This document shows positions 57,157 to 64,000 of a stretch of 64,000 nt of DNA, piece by piece. Below the pieces are notes generated by a model. The model had not been told where the DNA came from. It saw nothing but the letters and a program-made list of their open reading frames with translations, and did not search any database. A program made the translations under genes and the position numbers. Position 1 is the stretch's first letter, and every line of letters begins with the position of its first letter. This DNA is from Aminivibrio pyruvatiphilus (GTDB taxonomy: Bacteria; Synergistota; Synergistia; Synergistales; Aminobacteriaceae), in contig NZ_SORI01000005.1 in assembly GCF_004366815.1 (NCBI RefSeq), positions 62,001-126,000 on the forward strand, read 5' to 3'.

Positions 57157-58751
57157 GCACCCATCTTTTTTCGTACTTCAATATCCTGGGCGGTCTGGCT
57201 CTTTTTCTTTACGGTGTCGAAAAAACCACCGCCGCCTTCGGATCCAGTTTCGGTGCCGGTTCAAAGGACCTGATGGTTCGTTTTACCCGGCAGAAACCCA
57301 TGGCCTTCCTTTTCGGCGTGGCCCTTGCTGCCATCGCCCAGGGGAGCACCGTGGCCACGTCCTTCGCCATAGGCTTCGTGGACGTGGGCATGCTCTCCTT
57401 TGCCGGCTCCGTGGTGGTGATGATGGGGGCCAGCGTGGGAGGCACCTTCGTGACCTTCCTGCTCAGCCTCGACATCGCCGTCATCTCACCGCTCCTTTTC
57501 GCGGTAAGCTTGCTCCTTGTCCGGTATGGCCGGGGGAAGGCCTATCGGCTCGGCACTGTCCTCCAGGGGCTTTCCCTCCTTCTTTTGGGCATGTTCGTCC
57601 TCAAACTCGGGGTTCAGCCTCTCCTGGCGACCCCCGGTTTTGCGGCCCTGGCGGCCCATGCGGGGGAAAACGGCTTTTTGACGGGAATCGCGGCCTTTGT
57701 CGTCACGGCCATTCTGCAAAACAGCTCCGCCGTCATGGCCCTGGCGGTGACCCTTGCCACCTCCGGCGCCATGCCGGTGGCGGCGGTCCTCCCGGTGATT
57801 CTGGGATCCCACGTGGGGTCCTCGGTGACAACCCTCATCGCGGGCATGTCGGGCAAACAGAACGCCAGGAAACTCGGCATCTGCTCCTTTGTCTACAAGG
57901 TGCTCTGCCTTCCCCTGTACATTCCCGTCCTTCCGTGGTTTGAAAACTACATCTTCAACGGGCCCGGGGGATTGGCGAGCAAGATCGTCCTTGCTCAGGT
58001 CGGGGTGGCCCTGTACAACGCCGTCGTTTTCTACCCTTTCACGGAAACCCTCGCCCGATTCTCCGCCGCCATCGCCGAGCGAGCGGGGCGGGAGCGCCTG
58101 GCTGCCCCGGTCTATCTCGACGAGGATCTACTTGAAATACCGTCCCTGGCCATCCTGCTGCTTTCGAAAGAGATGATCAGGCTGGCGAACTACATCGAAA
58201 TGTACTGCCAGGTTCTCTTCGTTTCCGGCCCGAACGGAAACAAGGTGTTCCAGGAGCTTCCCGGGGCCATCCGGGAACTTTCGGAGGCATGCGAGGAGTA
58301 CATGTACGGCATCCACATCCCATCGGACGACGACGTTCTTCGGGAAAACTACTCCACGGTGTCCTATTCCATGGTATCCTTCCGGCAGATGGCGAAAATT
58401 CTTTCCGGGGAGCTGCGGCTTCTCGCCGAGGCAGGAGTGGGAGGGCAGCTCGCCAGGGAGCTCGGGAAGACCACCTGGGACGAGCTCACCAGGGTGGCCA
58501 TGACGGATATCCGGCTTGCCCTGAGGGCCTTCGCCCTGGGGGACGTGGATTTCGCCGTCGTTGCCGGGAAATATGAACGGGAGTTTGAGGAACTGGACAG
58601 GAGAATCCGGCTGCGCCTCGGCGCGGACGCCCTCAACCGCAGGGAGCTCGCTCCCCTCGTGGACTTCCTGTCCCAGATTTTCCTTCTCGTGAAGACATCC
58701 CTCGAGATTGCCCGGGGTGAAGCCTACCGGGAAGGTATGGTTCGGAAATAG
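57153..58751 (+). CDS. Na/Pi-cotransporter family protein with PhoU-like C-terminus
   Basis: 532 residues. N-terminal membrane domain with the paired Na/Pi motifs GVALAAIAQGSTVATSFAIGFVDVG and FVVTAILQNSSAVMALAVTLATSGA (QSS/QNSS type). The C-terminal 180 residues are helical and PhoU-like (ELLEACEEYMYG, DELTRVAMTDIRLALRAF). Imports phosphate with sodium, or has been linked to nucleotide signalling in some family members. Starts at the GTG overlapping tctA; the open frame upstream lies inside tctA. Confidence 0.88.
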   Translation: MSTHLFSYFNILGGLALFLYGVEKTTAAFGSSFGAGSKDLMVRFTRQKPMAFLFGVALAAIAQGSTVATSFAIGFVDVGMLSFAGSVVVMMGASVGGTFVTFLLSLDIAVISPLLFAVSLLLVRYGRGKAYRLGTVLQGLSLLLLGMFVLKLGVQPLLATPGFAALAAHAGENGFLTGIAAFVVTAILQNSSAVMALAVTLATSGAMPVAAVLPVILGSHVGSSVTTLIAGMSGKQNARKLGICSFVYKVLCLPLYIPVLPWFENYIFNGPGGLASKIVLAQVGVALYNAVVFYPFTETLARFSAAIAERAGRERLAAPVYLDEDLLEIPSLAILLLSKEMIRLANYIEMYCQVLFVSGPNGNKVFQELPGAIRELSEACEEYMYGIHIPSDDDVLRENYSTVSYSMVSFRQMAKILSGELRLLAEAGVGGQLARELGKTTWDELTRVAMTDIRLALRAFALGDVDFAVVAGKYEREFEELDRRIRLRLGADALNRRELAPLVDFLSQIFLLVKTSLEIARGEAYREGMVRK

Positions 58752-58772
58752 CCCAGGAGGTGGAGCAGCCCA

Positions 58773-59510
58773 GTGACCCACGGAAAAAACAACAAGTCCA
58801 TTCAGGCCTTTCTTTATGCGTCCGACCGGGAACGCATCGTCACCACGGTGATCCGGATGGGGGAGATGGCGGCGGACGCTCTTCAAAATGCGGTGAATGC
58901 CCTTTTCAACCATGATGCGATCCTGGCCCAGAAAGTCATCTTCAACGACGACTTCATCGACAGGCTGGAGGAGGCCGTGGACCAGGAGTGCCTCGGATCC
59001 ATCGCCATGAGAAGCCCCGGCAAGGAAGAGCTCTGCTTTGTTTTCGGTGTCCTGAAAATCATCACAGACCTGGAGCGTATCGGCGACCAGGCGGTGAATA
59101 TCGCCGAAAAAGCCCTGAAGATACGGAGTGCCACCGCCTTCCCCAAGAAGGACAGGATCCTGTCCATGCTGGACACGGTACTCTCCATGTTCCGCCATGC
59201 CCTCGAGGCATTCCGCACCGGCGACAGGGAGGCCGCCTCCGCCCTCTGGAAGCAGGACGACGTGGTGGATGAGATCTACGCCCAGTGCTACGAAGAATTT
59301 ATCGATTCGGCCATCGCCGGGGCAGCGGGAAACCACGAGGAGGTGGAGCGGGGGGCCGTGGAACTGTGGGCCGCCCGTCACCTCGAAAGGGCGGGAGACC
59401 ACGTGATCAATATCGCGGAGAGGGTCTATTTCATGGTGGAGGGCAAGTATTTCCCGAGCAGGGAAGAACGGGAAAAGAACAGGAAAACGGATGACAGGAC
59501 AAATCGATGA
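58773..59510 (+). CDS. phoU: PhoU-family phosphate uptake regulator
   Basis: 245 residues, GTG start with GGAGGTGGAG upstream. Two PhoU three-helix repeats; the E-R-x-GD-x-(A/V)-x-N-I metal motifs are LERIGDQAVNIAE and LERAGDHVINIAE. Directly follows the Na/Pi cotransporter gene (21 bases), so it likely modulates it. Ends at a terminator. Confidence 0.92.
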   Translation: MTHGKNNKSIQAFLYASDRERIVTTVIRMGEMAADALQNAVNALFNHDAILAQKVIFNDDFIDRLEEAVDQECLGSIAMRSPGKEELCFVFGVLKIITDLERIGDQAVNIAEKALKIRSATAFPKKDRILSMLDTVLSMFRHALEAFRTGDREAASALWKQDDVVDEIYAQCYEEFIDSAIAGAAGNHEEVERGAVELWAARHLERAGDHVINIAERVYFMVEGKYFPSREEREKNRKTDDRTNR

Positions 59511-59522
59511 CAGAAACCCCGG

Positions 59523-59557
59523 AAGGACGCCCTCGAAACGAGAGCGTCCTTTTTTTC
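59523..59557 (+). terminator. Intrinsic terminator after phoU
   Basis: AAGGACGC-CTCG with CGAG-GCGTCCTT (one unpaired base on each side), AAA loop, then a run of T. Confidence 0.87.
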
Positions 59558-59566
59558 TGACCAATC

Positions 59567-59594
59567 TTGACAGATGTGGAAAAACGGATATAAT
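59567..59594 (+). promoter_or_regulatory. Promoter of dnaK
   Basis: Perfect TTGACA (59567-59572), 16-base spacer, perfect TATAAT (59589-59594). No CIRCE inverted repeat (TTAGCACTC) is seen. An AGTCAG direct repeat (about 59601-59617) lies in the leader. Confidence 0.85.
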
Positions 59595-59636
59595 TTCCAT
59601 AGTCAGCATTAGTCAGTAAATCAGGGGGGAGACACC

Positions 59637-61526
59637 ATGAAAAAAGCGGTCGGAATAGATCTTGGAACAACAAATTCAGTCATTGCGGTCATAGAGGGCG
59701 GTTCGCCCGAAGTCGTGGCCAACGCCGAGGGAGGGAGGACCACTCCTTCGGTGGTGGCCTTTACCAGGGAAGGGGACAGGCTGGTCGGTTCTCTCGCGAA
59801 GCGGCAGGCCACCCTCAATCCTGACGGGACCCTCTTCTCGGTGAAGCGGTTCATCGGCAGGAAATACAATGAAGTGGGGTCGGAGCTGAAGATCGTTCCC
59901 TACAAGGTCACCGAGGGGCCCAACGGCGCCGTACGGTTTTCCGTGAACGGAAAGGAGTACGCCCCCGAGGAGATCAGCGCCTCGGTACTGAAAAAGCTCG
60001 TGACTGACGCTTCGGCCTACCTGGGGGAGAAGATCACCGACGTGGTCATCACCGTGCCGGCATATTTCAACGACGCCCAGAGGCAGGCCACGAAGGATGC
60101 CGGAACCATCGCCGGGCTGAACGTGCTCCGGGTGGTAAACGAACCCACGGCGGCAGCCCTCGCCTACGGCCTGGAGAAGCAGAAGGAACAGAAGATCATG
60201 GTGTTCGACCTCGGCGGCGGCACCTTCGACGTATCCATCCTCGACATAGGCGACGGCGTGGTGGAAGTGCTCGCCACGTCGGGAGACACCCATCTCGGAG
60301 GCGACGACTTCGACAAGGTGGTAGTGGACTGGATCGCCGACGAGTTCAAAAAGGAGAACGGTATCGACCTCCGGAAGGACAAACAGGCCCTGCAGAGACT
60401 CTACGAGGGTGCGGAGAAGGCGAAGTGCGAGCTTTCGTCCCGTGCCTCCACGGAAGTCAGCCTCCCCTTCATTACCGCCGACGCCAACGGGCCGAAACAC
60501 CTCAGCATGACAGTCACCAGGGCGAAGTTCGACCAGCTCACCGCCCCTCTGGTGGAGCGCTGCGTGGCTCCCGTGAAGGACGCCCTTTCGGCAGCGAAGC
60601 TCACGGAAAAGGACATCGACGAGGTGGTTCTCGTGGGCGGATCGACACGAATTCCCGCTGTGCAGGACCTGGTCCGGAAGCTCACCGGCGGAAAACAGCC
60701 CAACATGTCGGTGAATCCCGATGAGGTGGTGGCCGTGGGCGCGGCTGTCCAGGCCGGCATAATCAGCGGAGAGATGAAGGATGTGCTGCTTCTGGACGTG
60801 ATCCCCCTTTCCCTGGGGGTTGAGACCATGGGCGGCGTGATGACGAAGCTCATCGAGAAAAATGCCACCATTCCCTGCAAGAAGGCGGAGATTTTCTCCA
60901 CGGCGGCGGACAATCAGCCGGCAGTGGACATCGTGGTGCTCCAGGGCGAGCGGGAGATGGCGGCGGACAACCGGATCCTCGGCAACTTCAAGCTGGAGGG
61001 TATCCGCCAGGCGCCCCGGGGGCTGCCCCAGATCGAAGTCACCTTCGACGTGGACGCCAACGGCATTCTCAATGTGAGCGCCCGGGACCGGGACACCGGC
61101 AAGGAGCAGCGGATCACCATCAACGGATCCACCAATCTCGACACGGCGGAAGTGGAGCGGATGATCCGGGAAGCCCGGGAACATTCCGCCGAGGACCGGA
61201 AGAAAAAGGACCTTGCCGAAGCCCGGAACGATCTGGAGGCTTCCGTCTACCAGCTTGAGAAGATGCTGGAGCAGGGCGGGGCGAACGTGCCGGAAAACGA
61301 AAAGGCCCGGGCACGCTCCCTGGCGGAGGATGGCAGGTCCGCTCTCGCCAGGCACGACGGGTCTCTCGAATCCCTGAAAGTGGCCGCTTCCGACGTGAAA
61401 CAGATGATCCAGATCCTGTCGTCCTCGTCCGCCCAGGGGCCGGAACCCCAACCCGCTTCGTCGGCAAGGGAAGACGACAGCGTGGTGGACGCGGAGTTCA
61501 CCGACGGGTCCGGAGGAGGATGCTGA
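59637..61526 (+). CDS. dnaK: Molecular chaperone DnaK (Hsp70)
   Basis: 629 residues. ATPase domain: [57 protein letters not shown] and [13 protein letters not shown]. Substrate domain: [20 protein letters not shown] and [15 protein letters not shown], then a helical lid. The C-terminus is [14 protein letters not shown] rather than the usual EEVD-like or DAEFEE end; the terminal Cys is unusual. No grpE or dnaJ is adjacent, so it is a lone copy. Confidence 0.97.
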   Translation: MKKAVGIDLGTTNSVIAVIEGGSPEVVANAEGGRTTPSVVAFTREGDRLVGSLAKRQATLNPDGTLFSVKRFIGRKYNEVGSELKIVPYKVTEGPNGAVRFSVNGKEYAPEEISASVLKKLVTDASAYLGEKITDVVITVPAYFNDAQRQATKDAGTIAGLNVLRVVNEPTAAALAYGLEKQKEQKIMVFDLGGGTFDVSILDIGDGVVEVLATSGDTHLGGDDFDKVVVDWIADEFKKENGIDLRKDKQALQRLYEGAEKAKCELSSRASTEVSLPFITADANGPKHLSMTVTRAKFDQLTAPLVERCVAPVKDALSAAKLTEKDIDEVVLVGGSTRIPAVQDLVRKLTGGKQPNMSVNPDEVVAVGAAVQAGIISGEMKDVLLLDVIPLSLGVETMGGVMTKLIEKNATIPCKKAEIFSTAADNQPAVDIVVLQGEREMAADNRILGNFKLEGIRQAPRGLPQIEVTFDVDANGILNVSARDRDTGKEQRITINGSTNLDTAEVERMIREAREHSAEDRKKKDLAEARNDLEASVYQLEKMLEQGGANVPENEKARARSLAEDGRSALARHDGSLESLKVAASDVKQMIQILSSSSAQGPEPQPASSAREDDSVVDAEFTDGSGGGC

Positions 61527-61594
61527 GGCGTCTGATGCCGTCTCCGTGAGAGACAGGTCCCCAATCCGGCACAGGGCCGGTTTTTCATAGACCG

Positions 61595-61633
61595 AAGCCT
61601 GCGGGCAACTGCAAATTGCCCGCAGGCTTTTTT
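61595..61633 (+). terminator. Intrinsic terminator after dnaK
   Basis: AAGCCTGCGGGCAA, 7-base loop, TTGCCCGCAGGCTT, then T-run. Confidence 0.92.
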
Positions 61634-61671
61634 GCGGTTATACTTGGCTGGAAAATTCCGGAGGTGACCAA

Positions 61672-62556
61672 ATGTCATTGACTTTTACCCCCTTGTCCAT
61701 AGATATGCGGAATGATTATTCCGCCCTGTTCGATCTCTGTTCCGGCAAGACGTCCGACTATACCTTCGTCAACATCTGGGCCTGGTCCGACGAGCGGCAG
61801 TATGAACTGGCCCGTGCCCACGGCCTGTTCTGGCCCCGCATCAACCGTCCCTCACCCGTCCTCTGGGCGCCTGTGGGAAACTGGGAGACCGCCGACTGGG
61901 AGCGGATTCTGCCCGACCTTTTTCCGGACGGAGCGGAGTTTCACAGAGTGCCCGAAGAACTTGCGGCTCTCTGGTCCGAACGGTTCGGCGGGCGGATGAT
62001 ACTGGAGGACCAGCGTTCCGAATGGGAATACATCTACTCCGTGGAGGAGCTGATCAACCTCAGGGGAAACCGGTTCCACAAAAAAAAGAATCTCTGGAAG
62101 CAGTTCCACAAATCCTATGAATCTACCTATAAAAAACTCTACCGGGAAGACGTGGACGGCATTCTCGAGATGCAGCAGCTCTGGTGCGAATGGAAGAGCT
62201 GCGATGACATCCCCGGCCTCCGGGCGGAAAACCATGCCATCTCAAGGGTTCTGAAGAACTGGGACCGCCTTCCCGGCCTGCTGTGCGGCGCCCTCTATGT
62301 GGGGGATTACATGGTGGCCTACTCCGTAGGGGAACCCATGACGGAGGACATGGTGGTGGTCCACTTCGAAAAGGGGCTCGCCGACTACAAGGGAGTGTAC
62401 CAGGCCATCAACCGGGCTTTCCTGGAGCATTCGTGCCCGGATTTCACCTGGGCCAACAGGGAACAGGACATGGGAGAGGAAGGCGTCCGGCAGGCCAAGG
62501 AATCCTACAACCCGGCCAGGTTCCTCAAAAAGTACCGCGCGGTCTGGAAAGGGTAG
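61672..62556 (+). CDS. DUF2156 / phosphatidylglycerol lysyltransferase C-terminal-like protein
   Basis: 294 residues, GNAT-like fold. Marks: FVNIWAWSDERQYELARAHGLFW, RGNRFHKKKNLWKQFHKSY, GYKGVYQAINRAFLE and the C-terminal WANREQDMGEEGVRQAKESYNPARFLKKY. This domain is the catalytic half of MprF-type aminoacyl-lipid synthases and also occurs alone as uncharacterised transferases. No membrane part is present. Ribosome site GGAGGTG. Followed by an MFS gene nine bases downstream. Confidence 0.8.
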   Translation: MSLTFTPLSIDMRNDYSALFDLCSGKTSDYTFVNIWAWSDERQYELARAHGLFWPRINRPSPVLWAPVGNWETADWERILPDLFPDGAEFHRVPEELAALWSERFGGRMILEDQRSEWEYIYSVEELINLRGNRFHKKKNLWKQFHKSYESTYKKLYREDVDGILEMQQLWCEWKSCDDIPGLRAENHAISRVLKNWDRLPGLLCGALYVGDYMVAYSVGEPMTEDMVVVHFEKGLADYKGVYQAINRAFLEHSCPDFTWANREQDMGEEGVRQAKESYNPARFLKKYRAVWKG

Positions 62557-62565
62557 CCCGCCGTC

Positions 62566-63825
62566 ATGCCCGACTGGGAAAAAAGCACCCTCTTCCGTGC
62601 CTTCCGGCACAGGAATTTCCGCCTGTTCTACATGGGCCAGATTGTCTCCCTCTCAGGGCTCTGGATGCAGCGGGTGGCCATGAACTGGCTGGTCTACAGG
62701 ATCACCGGCTCCCCTCTCCTGCTCGGAACGGTGGACTTCATGACCCAGATCCCGGTCCTGCTCTTCGGCTCCTTCACCGGGGCCTTCCTCGAGGGGCGGA
62801 ACCTGCGAAGGATCATCATGATCTGCCAGACCATCAGCATGCTCCATGCCCTCACCCTCGCCTTCCTGACCCTGAGCGGAATGGTGGAATACTGGCATAT
62901 CCTCATTCTGGCGGCCATCATCGGCATCTCGGACTCCTTCGAGGTCCCGGCCCGGCAGGGTTTCACCATCCGCCTCGTGGAGGACGAGAAGGACCTGGGC
63001 AACGGCATTGCCCTCACATCCACCCTCTTCAACGTCACCCGGCTCGTGGGACCGTCCATCGCGGGGATGGTCATCGCCGTGGTGGGGGAGGGGATATGCT
63101 TCCTGATGAACGGCATGGCCTATTCGGCCACCCTCACCGCCCTCTTCCTGATGCGCTTCAGGAAGCCCCTCGTCACGGACCAGGTCCGCAAGAGCGTCCT
63201 CGAGGGAATGAAGGAGGGCGTCCGGTACGTTGCCTCCTTCCTCCCCCTGCGGAATTACCTCGGGGCCATTGCCCTGGTGAGCTTCTTCGCCTTCCCCTAC
63301 ATGGTCCTCCTTCCGGTGTTCGCCCGGGAAATTCTCGGCGGGGGGCCCCGCACCCTGGGATTCCTCATGGGAGCCACGGGGCTCGGCGCCCTGGCGGGAT
63401 CCGTCCGGCTCGCCCTGAGAAAGTCCCCTGTGGGTCTCGGTAAAATCATGGCGGTGTCCTGCGTTCTCCTCGGCTTTTCCATGGCGGCCTTCTCTCTCTC
63501 CAGGGTCTTTTATCTCTCCCTGGCCCTCATGGCCTGCCTCGGCTTCTTCATGGTCTCCACCCTGGTTTCCTGCAATACCCTGGTGCAGACCCTGGTGGAC
63601 GAGGACAAGCGGAACAGGGTGATGAGCCTCTTCATCGTCTGCGCCATGGGCATCACACCCATCGGGAGCCTCAATGCCGGGTGGCTGGCCACCCATATCG
63701 GCGCTCCCGCCACCCTCTTCGCCGGCGGGGCAGTCAGCCTCGTCATCGGCCTGCTGCTCCTCCGGGCGTGGCCGTCCATGTGGGCTCTCTCCGAGCCGGT
63801 CTACCGGCGGAAAAATCTCCTGTAA
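62566..63825 (+). CDS. Major facilitator superfamily transporter (MFS_3/EntS type)
   Basis: 419 residues, twelve membrane segments. The MFS_3 (enterobactin exporter-like) marks are MQRVAMNWLVYRITGSPLLLG, FEVPARQGFTIRLVE and LVQTLVDEDKRNRVMSLF. Probably an exporter, substrate unknown. Its first codons follow the DUF2156 stop by nine bases; the pair may be one unit. Confidence 0.87.
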   Translation: MPDWEKSTLFRAFRHRNFRLFYMGQIVSLSGLWMQRVAMNWLVYRITGSPLLLGTVDFMTQIPVLLFGSFTGAFLEGRNLRRIIMICQTISMLHALTLAFLTLSGMVEYWHILILAAIIGISDSFEVPARQGFTIRLVEDEKDLGNGIALTSTLFNVTRLVGPSIAGMVIAVVGEGICFLMNGMAYSATLTALFLMRFRKPLVTDQVRKSVLEGMKEGVRYVASFLPLRNYLGAIALVSFFAFPYMVLLPVFAREILGGGPRTLGFLMGATGLGALAGSVRLALRKSPVGLGKIMAVSCVLLGFSMAAFSLSRVFYLSLALMACLGFFMVSTLVSCNTLVQTLVDEDKRNRVMSLFIVCAMGITPIGSLNAGWLATHIGAPATLFAGGAVSLVIGLLLLRAWPSMWALSEPVYRRKNLL

Positions 63826-63903
63826 GCCCCCTGTGCCCGGACCCTCGGGTATAATAGGGAAGAAGAAAATACCTGATACAGGCATTCCCGGGAGGTGAAG
63901 GAA

Positions 63904-64000
63904 GTGGCGAAAGAACGGGTTCTCATAGTGGGGGGCGACGCGGCGGGCATGTCCGCCGCAGGGCAGATCCGAAAACTGCTTCCCGACGCGGAGATCACAG
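63904..64000 (+). CDS. FAD/NAD-linked disulfide oxidoreductase, 5' end only
   Basis: Starts at GTG 63904 after GGGAGGTGAAG. The first 32 codons read AKERVLIVGGDAAGMSAAGQ, the FAD Rossmann motif GGDAAGMSAA typical of CoA-disulfide reductase/NADH oxidase-type proteins. A TATAAT is seen at 63850-63855, without a clear -35. It runs off the window. Confidence 0.75.
   Translation, partial: MAKERVLIVGGDAAGMSAAGQIRKLLPDAEIT

Noticed and set aside
59676-61451. 591-codon minus-strand open frame
   Set aside because: Antisense to dnaK, which is unmistakable.

Overview
The window reads as a chromosomal piece of a high-GC anaerobic bacterium of the phylum Synergistota (Synergistetes). The strongest lineage clue is the C-terminus of the beta-helix protein at 14687-16102: a GGGC-containing motif, a short hydrophobic segment and terminal arginines, the layout of the Synergist-CTERM sorting signal. 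Other clues fit: a HydABCSL-type electron-bifurcating [NiFe] hydrogenase of the kind described in the synergistete Acetomicrobium mobile, three tripartite tricarboxylate transporter (TTT) operons, dissimilatory-type AsrABC sulfite reductase, and oxygen-sensitive ferredoxin chemistry. The genus cannot be named from sequence alone.

Layout. 1-4165: a flavodoxin/ferredoxin (EFR1-like) gene followed by a gene that runs off the left edge; an exported methionine sulfoxide reductase MsrA whose catalytic Cys codon is an in-frame TGA followed by a SECIS-like hairpin (a selenoprotein); a ketopantoate reductase homologue; and a two-gene operon of a molybdopterin-binding (MoeA/MogA-like) protein plus a Fur-family regulator. 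4274-11545: a seven-gene hydrogenase operon with a sigma70-like promoter, a Rex-like operator at the start point and an intrinsic terminator. 11591-16168: a structured leader RNA candidate, an 892-residue exported protein of unknown function and the Synergist-CTERM beta-helix protein. 16216-21423: a LysM/M23-like protein, then a ferritin-like protein, asrABC and an acyl-ACP thioesterase. 21424-22140: a cluster of dispersed repeats. 22141-27803: TTT operon 1 with an amidohydrolase and an HpcH/HpaI aldolase, plus a convergent LysR regulator. 28149-31329: a DUF4332 protein, a ROK repressor with a XylR-like operator, and xylose isomerase. 31395-34595: a secreted clostripain-family protein with a PPVPQ repeat.

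35086-38161: TTT operon 2. 38197-42692: an FAD oxidoreductase, a PAS-GGDEF diguanylate cyclase and an iron alcohol dehydrogenase. 42818-47356: a four-gene operon in which an OpuA/ProVWX-type quaternary-amine ABC importer is coupled to a carnitine/choline O-acyltransferase, which is rare in bacteria. 47594-52217: a DinB-like protein, two tandem antiporter-like (NuoN/MrpD-type) genes that both look frameshifted, and a YhcG-like protein lacking the catalytic lysine. 52230-53938: an orphan promoter-to-terminator transcript, then a possible CYTH-like protein paired with Ppx/GppA phosphatase. 54007-59510: TTT operon 3 followed directly by a Na/Pi cotransporter and PhoU. 59637-64000: a lone dnaK, a DUF2156 protein, an MFS exporter and the start of a flavin-dependent disulfide reductase.

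Taken together the genes describe an organic-acid and amine-scavenging anaerobe. It balances NADH and reduced ferredoxin through a bifurcating hydrogenase under likely redox (Rex) control, reduces sulfite, and uses selenocysteine in at least one exported repair enzyme. No rRNA, tRNA, CRISPR array, insertion sequence or phage gene was seen.
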